This document shows positions 17,274 through 26,265 of a DNA stretch of 64,000 bases, in pieces (the stretch's first letter is position 1; each line of letters begins with the position of its first letter). The notes below the pieces were generated by a model. That model did not search any database. It was given only the letters and a program-made list of their open reading frames with translations, and had not been told where the DNA came from. A program made the position numbers and the translations under genes. Origin of the DNA: Leptothermofonsia sichuanensis E412 (GTDB lineage: Bacteria; Cyanobacteriota; Cyanobacteriia; Leptolyngbyales; Leptolyngbyaceae); assembly GCF_019891175.1 (NCBI RefSeq), contig NZ_CP072600.1, positions 3,658,001 through 3,722,000 of the forward strand, in the 5' to 3' direction.

Positions 17274-18164
17274 GTCTAATGTTCTGAACCAGGCTTCCAG
17301 ATCGGCGATCGCCTCGAAATCCAATAAGGCTTCACCCAGGTTTTCCAACTGCTCCAGTGAGAGAGTGGTGAGGCGCGATCGCATTTCCTCAGAAAGCTCC
17401 TGACGCAGTCGTCGAGTTAACAGGCGAGTCACAAGGGCAATTGCCTCCACTTCACGACCTTCTTGTCTGCCTTCTTGTCTGCCTTCTTGTCTGCCTTCTT
17501 GTCTGCCTTCTTGCCTGGCCTCCTGAATCGCCCGTGGCTCTTGAGTCAAATCCAATCCTAACATCGCCCTAATCTCCGCTCGACTTAAGCTGGCAAACTT
17601 ATAAACCATTATAGAAGTCACAATATTAATCAGGTTGGCTCGTTCTCTGGGTGTTAACTCTGCTTGCTCAGTCCGTGCCAGCAAATGCCGTGCCACATCT
17701 GGAGCTTCTGCTTCTTTGACAATCGTCAACACCATTGCCGCAACCGTAATCGGGAGCGATCGCACCTCGCCTAACTCATCCAGATAAATTCGATGCACTT
17801 GCTCACTATTTAGCAGTGCTCGATGGGGGTAAAGCTTACTTTGCTCAAGGCTGCGGGATGGATAAATGATTACCGCCTGCCAATCAGAAAAGCGATCGCT
17901 GTTGTGGTAGAAATACAGCAGCGATTCACTGAACAGGCGTTCGTACAACTGCTCATCTTTCTGGAACTGCACTTCGCAAAAGTAGACCACCCCCGGTTCC
18001 GATTCTGGCGGCAGAAACACGCCATCGATTTCAAACCTGGGTTCTTTGAGAGCAACTGAATCAAAGCGATAGGTTGCAGCATTGTCAGGGTGATCACCAA
18101 TCAAGTCAAACAGAAGCGTGGGAGATTGCTGGAACAGTTTGTAAAACAGAGGGTCACGCCGCAT
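17271..18164 (-). CDS. Rpn/DUF2887-like putative PD-(D/E)XK nuclease
   Basis: A protein of about 297 residues. It begins MRRDPLFYKLFQQSPTLLFD, the usual start of this cyanobacterial family; the frame extends to a TTG at 18197 but the ATG at 18164 fits better. Nuclease core candidates are FEIDGVFLPP (Asp) and VVYFCEVQFQKDE (Glu-x-Gln, in place of Glu-x-Lys). Five RQEG repeats near residues 218-237 come from a 12-bp tandem repeat. The C-terminus ends LEAWFRTLD. Rpn proteins are recombination-promoting nucleases in E. coli; the role here is inferred. The stop TAG at 17273-17271 is TA target plus the first base of the adjacent IS630 element. Confidence 0.85.
   Translation of the reverse strand: MRRDPLFYKLFQQSPTLLFDLIGDHPDNAATYRFDSVALKEPRFEIDGVFLPPESEPGVVYFCEVQFQKDEQLYERLFSESLLYFYHNSDRFSDWQAVIIYPSRSLEQSKLYPHRALLNSEQVHRIYLDELGEVRSLPITVAAMVLTIVKEAEAPDVARHLLARTEQAELTPRERANLINIVTSIMVYKFASLSRAEIRAMLGLDLTQEPRAIQEARQEGRQEGRQEGRQEGRQEGREVEAIALVTRLLTRRLRQELSEEMRSRLTTLSLEQLENLGEALLDFEAIADLEAWFRTLD
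17458..17515. repeat. 12-bp coding tandem repeat
   Basis: The plus-strand unit TTCTTGTCTGCC is repeated four times with a fifth, diverged unit. It encodes (RQEG)5 in the Rpn-like protein. Copy number may vary by slippage. Confidence 0.85.
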
Positions 18165-18354
18165 GGCAGACAAATCAAGCAAAGGTGACTGACTCAAGTC
18201 TACAGGAGGGAAAGTTCATCCGGTTGCCAGGGGTGATCACAGAAGGTACCAGACCGAATCATAAGTTGTATGCCACTGGCTAGCCGTAGCAGATTGTAGG
18301 ATGGATTAGAATGGCTCAACCGCCGTCATCCTCGTTTTACCATTGGCCCGCTTC

Positions 18355-21300
18355 ATGCTGAATCGCTTTAAGATTGGAATTCGGATTGGTAGTGGCTTTG
18401 CGCTGGGACTGGCAATACTAACCATGATTGGGATTGTGTCCTATCAAACCACGACTAGTCTGATTGCCAATTCCCGGCGAGAAAACAGGACATATCAAAC
18501 ATTGGGGCAGTTGAGCCAGCTTGAAGCCGAACTGGTGAATGCAGAAACGGGACAGCGGGGCTATATCATCACCGGGCAGCCCCGCTACCTGGATCCCTAT
18601 GACAGTGCTCTCAAGGTCATTGATCGCAACTATGAAGAATTGCGCCGTTTAACTCAGGATAATCCTGACCACCAGCGACGGCTGGACAAGTTAAAGCCTT
18701 TAATTGAGGCAAGATTAGCCAGATTGCGGGAAGGAATTCGGCTGCTGGAGAGTGAAGGGTTTGCCGCTGCCCAAAAATTTACCCTGTCCGATGAAGGGCG
18801 GCGCTTGATGCAACAGATTCGGGCGCTTACCGGAGAGATGGAACTGGAAGAGCAGGAGGTGCTGCGCCAGCGGACTGAACAGGCCCAACTGGCGGCGCAA
18901 CAAACCCTCAATACGCTGGTTTATGGGATTCCTGCTTCGTTTGTGGTACTCTCCCTGGTGGGTTTGTGGTTGTCTCGGAATATTTCAAGACCCCTGCAAC
19001 AGTTATCGGCAACCGCTGAAAAAATTGCGAATGGCGATCTATCGGTCAGGTTGCCAGAGAGTAATGCCAGGGATGAAACTGGCGTGTTGACTCGCAGTTT
19101 CAGCCAGATGGTCCTCAACCTGCGCGAGACCATTCAGACCAATGAAGATCAGCGCTGGTTGAAATCAAACCTGGCGGATCTTTCCCAGTCTCTCCAGGGG
19201 CAACGAAATCTGGAAATGGTGGCAGAGGATGTGTTAACTCGCCTGGCACCCCTGGTTGGGGCACAGCAGGGTCTTTTTTACATCCTGGACCCGGCAGGCG
19301 ACCCGCCCATTCTCAAACTGCTGAGTAGCTATGCTTACCGGGAGCGCAAGCATCTGGCAAACCAGTTCCGGCTGGGAGAAGGTCTGGTCGGTCAGTGCGC
19401 GCTGGAAAAACGGACTATCCTGCTGACAGATGTTCCGGCGGACTATCTTCGCATTACCTCCGGCCTGGGAGAAGCGGCCCCCGTGAATATTGTGGTTGTC
19501 CCCCTCTTGTTTGAAATGCAGATCAGGGGTGTGGTGGAACTGGCTGCTTTGCACCCGTTTAGCAACTTGCAATTGATATTTTTAGAAGAGGCAAGTGGCT
19601 TGATTGGGGTGATGGTGAATGCGATCGCCGCCCATAACCAGACCCAGGAACTGCTGAAACAGTCGCAGATCCTGACGGAAGAGTTGCGTCACCAGCAGGA
19701 AGAACTGTTGCAAAGCAATCAGTTGTTGGAGGAACGGACTCAATCATTGCAGGCATCGGAAATGTTGCTGCAACAACAACAGGAGGAGTTACAGCAATCC
19801 AACGAAGAGTTGCAGCAGTTAAATGAAGAACTGGAGGAAAAAGCAGAACTGTTGGAATCCCAAAAGCAACAGGTTGAGTATAAGAATGCCGCCATTGAAC
19901 AGGCGCGCCAGGAACTGGAGCAACAGGCAGAACAACTGGCACTGTCGTCAAAGTACAAGTCTGAGTTTCTGGCAAACATGTCCCATGAGCTACGCACACC
20001 ACTCAACAGTTTGCTGATTCTGGCACAACTGTTAAGCGAAAACAGTGAAGGGAATCTGTCTGAGAGGCAGGTGGAGTATAGCCGCACCATTCACGCCGCC
20101 GGAACTGACCTGTTGTTATTAATCAACGACATTCTTGATCTGGCAAAGATAGAATCGGGGACCATGTCGGTCGATGTGGAGTCTGTTTCGTTCACAGCAC
20201 TGCAATCCGATCTGGAACGAACCTTCCAGCCAATGGCACATAGCCGGGGGCTGGAGTTTGGGATCGCCCTGGACGAAGACCTTCCCCCCTCCCTTTTCAC
20301 CGATCCAAAACGGCTCCAGCAGATTTTGAGAAATCTGCTCTCCAATGCCCTGAAGTTTACTGAACAGGGAAGCGTGACTGTCCAGATCTCCAGAACCACC
20401 ATTGAACAGATTGCCTTTGCCGTGAGCGACACCGGCATCGGAATTCCCCCAGATAAGCAGCAGATTATCTTTGAAGCCTTTCAGCAGGTGGATGGCACAA
20501 CCAGCCGCCGCTATGGGGGAACAGGGTTGGGACTGTCCATCAGCCTCCAGCTATCTCGTCTGCTGGGAGGACGTATTGAACTGGTCAGCCAGCCAGAACA
20601 GGGCAGTACCTTTACCCTATATTTACCTGAGCGTTATTCCGGTGCCCACTCCGCTGGCGGTGAGGTGGCTTCAGGGGAATCCCATCCACCTCATTCCATC
20701 CAGGCAGCGGGGGGAGGCTTCCCTGCTCCAGAGGAGCGATCGCCAGTGCCCCTGCGATCGCTGCCACCCCTGCCAACCGACATTGAAGACGACCGCGCCA
20801 ATCTGCAACCAGACGATCAGGTTTTGCTGGTGATTGAAGACGATATCAGCTTTGCCCGAATTTTGCTGGACATGGCTCACCGACAAGGATTTAAGGTACT
20901 GATTGCCCTCCAGGGTCACGCTGGCATTACCCTGGCGCAGCAGTGCCTGCCCCAGGCGATTACCCTCGATCTGCACCTGCCTGATATGGAGGGATTCACG
21001 GTACTGGAACAGTTAAAAGACAATCCAGCGACCCGCCATATCCCGATCCACATCCTGACCGTAGACGACCAGCAGCAACGAGAATTTCAGATGGGCGCGA
21101 TCGCCCACATCCAGAAGCCAGTGTCACCCGAAGTGATTACCCAGACGCTGATAGAGATCAAACACTTTATTGAACGGCAGGTCAAACATCTGCTGGTGAT
21201 TGAGGATGATCAGGTGCAGGCGCAGAGCATGATTGACCTGATTGGGGGCGAGGATGTGGAAAGCACGGCGGTGGCAACGGGTACGGCGGCTCTGGAAATC

Positions 21301-21987
21301 CTGAAATCCCAGTCCTTTGACTGTGTGGTCCTGGATCTGGGTTTGCCTGACATGAGCGGCTTTGACCTGATCGAACAGATTAAGCAGGAATCCAATCTGG
21401 TCGCATTGCCGATTATTGTCTACACCGGCAAAGAACTGACCGGGGCAGAAGAAACCCGACTGCGGCGACTGGCAGAAACCATCATTATCAAAGATGTGCG
21501 ATCGCCGGAACGGTTGCTGGAAGAAACCGCTCTCTTTCTGCATCGGGTGCAGGCAACCCTGCCCCCAGCCAGGCGTCAGATGCTGGAACAGTTGCGACAG
21601 ACAGATCCAGCCCTTGCCGGGAAAAAAGTGCTGATTGTGGATGATGATGTGCGCAACATCTTTGCCCTGACCAGCCTGCTGGAGCAGTATCAGATCGACG
21701 TGTTATTTGCTGAAAATGGCAGTGCTGGCATTGAAAAACTGCAAACCCACCCCGACATTAACCTGGTTTTGATGGATGTGATGATGCCAGGAATGGATGG
21801 CTATGAAACCACCCGTGCCATTCGCCAGCAGGAACAATTCCGCTCCCTCCCCATCATTGCCCTGACCGCCAAAGCCATGCAGGGCGATCGCGAAAAATGC
21901 ATTGAAGCCGGAGCCTCTGACTACATTCCCAAACCCGTGGACACCGAACAATTGCTCTCTCTGCTGCGACTCTGGTTATATCGCTAA
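18355..21987 (+). CDS. CHASE3-HAMP-GAF hybrid histidine kinase with three receiver domains
   Basis: About 1210 residues. A membrane helix (about 8-30) precedes a CHASE3 sensor (about 35-180; [20 protein letters not shown]). A second helix and HAMP follow (about 185-270), then a GAF domain (about 285-425) and a Gln/Glu-rich coiled coil (about 430-535). HisKA has the phospho-acceptor in [16 protein letters not shown], and HATPase_c has [20 protein letters not shown] and GTGLGLSIS. Three REC domains follow at about 820-935, 942-1062 and 1090-1210, with aspartates in [24 protein letters not shown] and [12 protein letters not shown]. The frame is open to a TTG at 18343; the ATG at 18355 ([15 protein letters not shown]) is preferred. 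CheR, CheB and another hybrid kinase follow, suggesting one signalling module. The stimulus is unknown. Confidence 0.93.
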   Translation: MLNRFKIGIRIGSGFALGLAILTMIGIVSYQTTTSLIANSRRENRTYQTLGQLSQLEAELVNAETGQRGYIITGQPRYLDPYDSALKVIDRNYEELRRLTQDNPDHQRRLDKLKPLIEARLARLREGIRLLESEGFAAAQKFTLSDEGRRLMQQIRALTGEMELEEQEVLRQRTEQAQLAAQQTLNTLVYGIPASFVVLSLVGLWLSRNISRPLQQLSATAEKIANGDLSVRLPESNARDETGVLTRSFSQMVLNLRETIQTNEDQRWLKSNLADLSQSLQGQRNLEMVAEDVLTRLAPLVGAQQGLFYILDPAGDPPILKLLSSYAYRERKHLANQFRLGEGLVGQCALEKRTILLTDVPADYLRITSGLGEAAPVNIVVVPLLFEMQIRGVVELAALHPFSNLQLIFLEEASGLIGVMVNAIAAHNQTQELLKQSQILTEELRHQQEELLQSNQLLEERTQSLQASEMLLQQQQEELQQSNEELQQLNEELEEKAELLESQKQQVEYKNAAIEQARQELEQQAEQLALSSKYKSEFLANMSHELRTPLNSLLILAQLLSENSEGNLSERQVEYSRTIHAAGTDLLLLINDILDLAKIESGTMSVDVESVSFTALQSDLERTFQPMAHSRGLEFGIALDEDLPPSLFTDPKRLQQILRNLLSNALKFTEQGSVTVQISRTTIEQIAFAVSDTGIGIPPDKQQIIFEAFQQVDGTTSRRYGGTGLGLSISLQLSRLLGGRIELVSQPEQGSTFTLYLPERYSGAHSAGGEVASGESHPPHSIQAAGGGFPAPEERSPVPLRSLPPLPTDIEDDRANLQPDDQVLLVIEDDISFARILLDMAHRQGFKVLIALQGHAGITLAQQCLPQAITLDLHLPDMEGFTVLEQLKDNPATRHIPIHILTVDDQQQREFQMGAIAHIQKPVSPEVITQTLIEIKHFIERQVKHLLVIEDDQVQAQSMIDLIGGEDVESTAVATGTAALEILKSQSFDCVVLDLGLPDMSGFDLIEQIKQESNLVALPIIVYTGKELTGAEETRLRRLAETIIIKDVRSPERLLEETALFLHRVQATLPPARRQMLEQLRQTDPALAGKKVLIVDDDVRNIFALTSLLEQYQIDVLFAENGSAGIEKLQTHPDINLVLMDVMMPGMDGYETTRAIRQQEQFRSLPIIALTAKAMQGDREKCIEAGASDYIPKPVDTEQLLSLLRLWLYR

Positions 21988-22469
21988 TGCATGGCGACAG
22001 AAATTTTTCACCAGAAAGGCACGAAGGGACACAACGTTTCTTAAAGCCTATCCGAAAACTTCCTCAGTCTGGATTTGAGCGTTGTCCATTGGGGCTTTTC
22101 GGGTAGGCTTTTGGTGCGCTTTGTATCTTCAAGGAATCTGATTTCTGTATCGACGTTCTGGTGTCCTGTCAGGAAAATTTTGACGGGCCGCAGACCCTCA
22201 AAATTTAACCCCAAGCAGCTTTCCGGTATTCAGTTACCCGTCAAATTTAATTTGACAAACCGCTAGGATAGGATAGGAGGTGAGGTACAAGTACAGGGTA
22301 TGGCGTACAGGATAGAGAGGGTACAGAGTGATTTATTAGTCGAATGACACTGAATTAAGCCAAAAATTTAAACCAAACAAGATCGCTCAGATCTCGAACT
22401 TCTCGAAGCAGTTGGAGATCTCTTACCCCTCAGGTCAGTGCCATTCATTTATTAATCTACTAATGATTA
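21988..22469. other. 482-bp gap before cheR
   Basis: It contains a family B copy (22043-22112) and a diffuse run of GGATAG/GTACAG-like units at about 22264-22330. An AGATCTC/GAGATCT inverted pair lies at about 22390-22422. No convincing gene or promoter was seen. Confidence 0.5.
22043..22112. repeat. Family B 70-bp palindrome, copy 2
   Basis: AAAGCCTATCCGAAAA and TTTTCGGGTAGGCTTTT enclose the same loop as copy 1. The left flank (caccagaaaggcacgaagggacac) is shared with copy 1 too, so the mobile or duplicated unit is larger than the palindrome. Confidence 0.85.
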
Positions 22470-23303
22470 ATGGTTTTGACTACTGAATTAAATCCAGAGG
22501 ACATTGAATTTCAATTGCTTGTAGAGGGCATTTACTGTCGCTATGGCTATGATTTCCGTAACTATGCCCCTGCTTCACTCAAACGTCGGATCCGTCGCTT
22601 TCTCCATGTCGAGGGACTGCCCACCATCTCTGCACTGCAAGACCGCATTCTGCATGATCAGGACTGTATTAAACGGTTACTCCTGAGTCTGACTGTCAAC
22701 ACGACGGCAATGTTTCGAGATCCCGGATTCTACATTGCCTTTCGAGAACAGGTTGTCCCCATCCTGCGTACCTACCCCTTCATCCGTATCTGGCACGCAG
22801 GTTGCTCTACCGGGCAGGAGGTTTACTCAATGGCAATCTTGCTGCAAGAAGCTGGCATTTACCACCGCTGTCGGATTTATGGCACCGATGCAAATGAACA
22901 GGTATTGCAAACGGCTCGGACTGGAATTTATCCCTATAAACAGATGCAGGAATATACCCGGCTTTATCTCAAGGCAGGAGGGCAGCGTTCCTTTTCAGAG
23001 TACTACACGGCCAATCATGGCAGCGCCATCTTCCATCCTTCGTTAAGAGAACATATTGTTTTTGGTCAACATAATCTGGTAACTGATCGCTCCTTCAATG
23101 AGTTCAATGTCATTATTTGCCGCAATGTGTTGATTTATTTCAACCAGACTCTGCAAAATCAAGTTCATGGATTGTTTTATAACAGTCTCTGCAATTTCGG
23201 TATTTTAGGGCTGGGCAAACAGGAAACCATTCGATTTACCGCCTACGAAGGCTGCTACGAAGCCTTAGTGAGTGCAGAGAAGCTCTACAGGAGGTGCAAT
23301 TAG
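22470..23303 (+). CDS. CheR-type protein-glutamate methyltransferase
   Basis: A 277-residue SAM-dependent methyltransferase. The N-terminal helical domain has YGYDFRNYAPASLKRRIRRF. The catalytic domain has the SAM site IRIWHAGCSTGQEVYSMAI, an acidic YGTDANEQVL, and FNVIICRNVLIYFNQ. The length is normal for CheR. It overlaps the following CheB gene by one base (stop TAG, start GTG), so the two are translationally linked. No chemoreceptor gene is present. In cyanobacteria such pairs occur in kinase clusters outside chemotaxis, and the target may be a neighbouring kinase (inference). Confidence 0.9.
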   Translation: MVLTTELNPEDIEFQLLVEGIYCRYGYDFRNYAPASLKRRIRRFLHVEGLPTISALQDRILHDQDCIKRLLLSLTVNTTAMFRDPGFYIAFREQVVPILRTYPFIRIWHAGCSTGQEVYSMAILLQEAGIYHRCRIYGTDANEQVLQTARTGIYPYKQMQEYTRLYLKAGGQRSFSEYYTANHGSAIFHPSLREHIVFGQHNLVTDRSFNEFNVIICRNVLIYFNQTLQNQVHGLFYNSLCNFGILGLGKQETIRFTAYEGCYEALVSAEKLYRRCN

Positions 23304-23875
23304 TGGCCTTTAATCTGGTGGCAATTGGTACCTCTCTGGGAGGATTATCTGCTTTAAAAATTGTGTTACAAAATTTACCTGAAAGATTTATCACCCCAAT
23401 TGCGATCGCCCAGCACCGTCATAAAGAGTCAGATAACACCTTGAGTTCCTTACTACAACAATTTACGGGACTTCCTATTCACGAGGTTGAAGATAAGCAG
23501 AAAATCCTGCCAGGGCACGTCTACATCGCACCGGCGGACTATCACTTACTGGTGGAAGCAGGGCATTTTTCCCTTTCCACCGATGAACCCGTTTCCTATG
23601 CCCGTCCATCCATCGATGTTTTGCTGGAATCAGCCGCTGATGTCTATGGAAGTCAGATGATTGCGATTCTTCTGACTGGAGCCAACCGGGACGGCGTTCA
23701 GGGTTTAGCCGCTGTCAAGGCACGGGGGGGAGTTACGATTGTACAGGAGCCTCAGACTGCTGAAAGCCCAATTTTGCCCAGGGCAGCCATTTCGACGGTC
23801 CAGGTCGATTCCATCCTGCCCCTCCCCTGCATCGCTCCTTACCTAGTTCACCTCTGTAACCCTGCCGGCTGGTGA
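23303..23875 (+). CDS. CheB-type methylesterase without receiver domain
   Basis: About 190 residues and only the catalytic domain; the receiver domain of classical CheB is absent. The triad is visible: Ser in IGTSLGGL, His in IAQHRHKE and Asp in LLTGANRDGVQG. The GTG at 23303 is chosen because AGGAGGT lies about eight bases upstream at 23289-23295. It overlaps the cheR stop by one base; an upstream GTG at 23294 falls inside that ribosome site. The partner CheR and the receiver-bearing kinase three bases downstream suggest a single operon in which control is provided by the separate kinase. Confidence 0.88.
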   Translation: MAFNLVAIGTSLGGLSALKIVLQNLPERFITPIAIAQHRHKESDNTLSSLLQQFTGLPIHEVEDKQKILPGHVYIAPADYHLLVEAGHFSLSTDEPVSYARPSIDVLLESAADVYGSQMIAILLTGANRDGVQGLAAVKARGGVTIVQEPQTAESPILPRAAISTVQVDSILPLPCIAPYLVHLCNPAGW

Positions 23876-23878
23876 TTC

Positions 23879-25972
23879 ATGGCGACTGAGTCTAAAGTTA
23901 ACATCCTTCTGGTTGATGATCAGCCGGAAAATCTACTGGCATTAGAGGCAATTCTGAACGAGCTGGGCGCAAATCTGGTCAAGGCAGCCTCTGGAGAAGA
24001 GGCCCTGCGATGCTTGCTTTATCAGGATTTTGCAGTGATTTTGCTGGATGTGCAAATGCCCCAGATGGATGGCTTTGAAGTTGCCACCCTGATCCGGCAG
24101 CGGCAGCGATCGCGGGAAACTCCCATCATCTTTCTCACCGCGTTTAGCACCAGTGAGCAGTTTATGTTCAAAGGATATGCCCTGGGTGCTGTGGATTATT
24201 TGATGAAACCGCTCGCGGCAAACGTCCTGAAGTCAAAGATCAGTGTTTTCATTGAACTGTTTAAGAAAACGGAAGCGTTGAAGCAAAAGACGGCAGCCTT
24301 GCAACAACAGACGGCTCGCTTAGCGGCAATCAACGCAGAACTCCAGCATAGTGAAGAACGGTTCCGCCGCTTGAGTGACTGTTCCCCTCTGGGTGTATTT
24401 GTCACCAATCCTGCCGGGCAGTGTGTGTATACCAACCCCCGATTTCTCTCGATTTGTGAGTTCAGCTCAAATCTGGAAACAGATCAAACCTGGCTGCAAA
24501 CAGTCCATGCAGACGATCGCGACCAGGCAGCAACGACCTGGTCTACTTACTTGCAGAATCAGCAGGAATATTCCCAGGAATTCAGGTTTCAACTCAGGGA
24601 TGGCAGCATCCGCTGGGTCCACATTCGTTCCGCCCGGATGCTATCTGAAGAGGGCAAATTTCTGGGACATGTAGGCACTATTGAAGACGTAACAGGACGC
24701 CGACAGGCAGAAGCCGCCAGTGCCCAAATTATGCGTGAACAGGTGGCAAGGCAGGAAGCAGAAGTCGCCAACCGGATGAAGGATGAGTTTATTGCCATCC
24801 TTTCCCACGAGTTGCGAACTCCACTCAACTCTATGTTGGGCTGGTCTCGCCTGCTGCGTTATCGCAAATGTGATGAAAAGACAATCGCCCGTGCCATTGA
24901 AACGATTGAGCGGAATGCCACTTCCCAGGCAAAACTGATTGAAGATATTCTGGATGTTTCTCAGATTGTCCGGGGCAAGCTACGTCTGAATTGCCTGCCT
25001 GTGGATTTAGCGCCCATCATCCATGCAGCCCTGGAAACTGTGCAGCCCCTGGCGGCAGCAAAGGCAATTGACCTGCAATCCTTCATTGACGAAACCACAA
25101 CCTTTCAGGTTATGGGAGATCCGGTTCGCCTGCAACAGGTTGCCTGGAATTTGCTGACCAATGCCATAAAATTTACCCCTGAGCGAGGCAAGGTTGAAAT
25201 TCGACTGGAACAGGTAGAAGCAAGCATTCCCTCTGTCCCTGCTTCCCCCGCTGCCCCTTTCCCCTGCGCCCAAATTCAGGTGATTGATACGGGCATTGGC
25301 ATCAGTCCTGAATTTCTTCCCCATGTTTTTGACCGTTTCCGACAGGCAGACAGCACGATCACGCGCACCCACGGCGGACTGGGACTGGGGCTGGCGATCG
25401 TCCGTTACCTGGTAGAACAACATCGGGGAACGGTTTACGTCGAGAGTGCCGGCATTGGGCAGGGAACTACGTTTACGATCAAAATCCCACTTTTGCAGGC
25501 AGATAACCAGGAGACGAGAGGCAACGAACAGGGGCATTTGCTGAAGGTGCCTGCTACCTCACCACTTCACAATGTGCAGGTGTTTGTAGTCGATGATGAT
25601 GAAGATACACGAGGGTTTCTGAGGTTTCTCCTGCAAAATGAAGGTGCCATTGTGACTACCGCTGCTTCTGCCGCTGAAACCCTGTCAAAGCTGACCTCCT
25701 TTCAACCAGCGGTTCTGCTTTGCGATATCAGTATGCCCGATATGGATGGCTATACCCTGATGCACAAAATTAGAACTCAGCTCCCCCAGCCTCAGGCTCA
25801 CATCCTTGCGATCGCCCTGACTGCCCATGCCGGACCTTCTACCCAGGAACAAGCCGTTGCGGCTGGATTTCAAAAATACGTACCCAAACCCATTGAACCC
25901 GATACCTTGATCCAGGAAATCGTCCGCCTGGTCACTCCTGAGGAGTGTGAATTAATCAAGACGCCGTACTAA
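23879..25972 (+). CDS. REC-PAS-histidine kinase-REC hybrid sensor
   Basis: A 697-residue soluble kinase with no membrane segment. Order: REC1 (about 8-122; ILLDVQMPQMDGFE), a short coiled coil, PAS/PAC (about 155-275; SPLGVFVTNPAGQCVYTNP), HisKA (about 300-365; [19 protein letters not shown]), HATPase_c (about 410-540; DTGIGISPEFLPHVFDRFRQ, then GLGLGLAIVRYL), and REC2 (about 566-685; VLLCDISMPDMDGY). It starts three bases after the CheB stop, which supports one transcript with cheR and cheB. A phosphorelay with the large kinase upstream is likely but not shown. Confidence 0.92.
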   Translation: MATESKVNILLVDDQPENLLALEAILNELGANLVKAASGEEALRCLLYQDFAVILLDVQMPQMDGFEVATLIRQRQRSRETPIIFLTAFSTSEQFMFKGYALGAVDYLMKPLAANVLKSKISVFIELFKKTEALKQKTAALQQQTARLAAINAELQHSEERFRRLSDCSPLGVFVTNPAGQCVYTNPRFLSICEFSSNLETDQTWLQTVHADDRDQAATTWSTYLQNQQEYSQEFRFQLRDGSIRWVHIRSARMLSEEGKFLGHVGTIEDVTGRRQAEAASAQIMREQVARQEAEVANRMKDEFIAILSHELRTPLNSMLGWSRLLRYRKCDEKTIARAIETIERNATSQAKLIEDILDVSQIVRGKLRLNCLPVDLAPIIHAALETVQPLAAAKAIDLQSFIDETTTFQVMGDPVRLQQVAWNLLTNAIKFTPERGKVEIRLEQVEASIPSVPASPAAPFPCAQIQVIDTGIGISPEFLPHVFDRFRQADSTITRTHGGLGLGLAIVRYLVEQHRGTVYVESAGIGQGTTFTIKIPLLQADNQETRGNEQGHLLKVPATSPLHNVQVFVVDDDEDTRGFLRFLLQNEGAIVTTAASAAETLSKLTSFQPAVLLCDISMPDMDGYTLMHKIRTQLPQPQAHILAIALTAHAGPSTQEQAVAAGFQKYVPKPIEPDTLIQEIVRLVTPEECELIKTPY

Positions 25973-25978
25973 ACAGAA

Positions 25979-26067
25979 CCACAAAGACACATTGGCAGCC
26001 TGCCCAGAGAGCATAGAGCACAAAGAACTTGCTTTGTGTCCTTTGTGTCCTTTGTGTCTTCGTGGTT
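25979..26067. repeat. Family C inverted repeat (ACCACAAAG type)
   Basis: ACCACAAAGACACA at the left pairs with TGTGTCTTCGTGGT at the right. Inner CACAAAG and CTTTGTGTC units are repeated. Related sequence is at 15889/16019, 40289-40350 and 48841-49026. Confidence 0.75.
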
Positions 26068-26265
26068 ATTTCTACAGGTTATTCAATCCTCGATCCTGAA
26101 GAGCATATTTTGGGAATCAGGAGTTGAATAAGTTGAACCTTGAAAGGTCCCTTCGACTCCGCCCGGGGAACGCTGACTGAGCGAAAAGGAGTAAGCAGGG
26201 GACAGGTGCGATCGCAACCATCCCCCGGCTGAAGCCTTGCGAGTCTTCGCCCCGCCCATAACCTT

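Noticed and set aside
22252-22269. TTGACA followed by TAGGAT as a cheR promoter
   Set aside because: The spacing of six bases is far too short for a sigma70 promoter.
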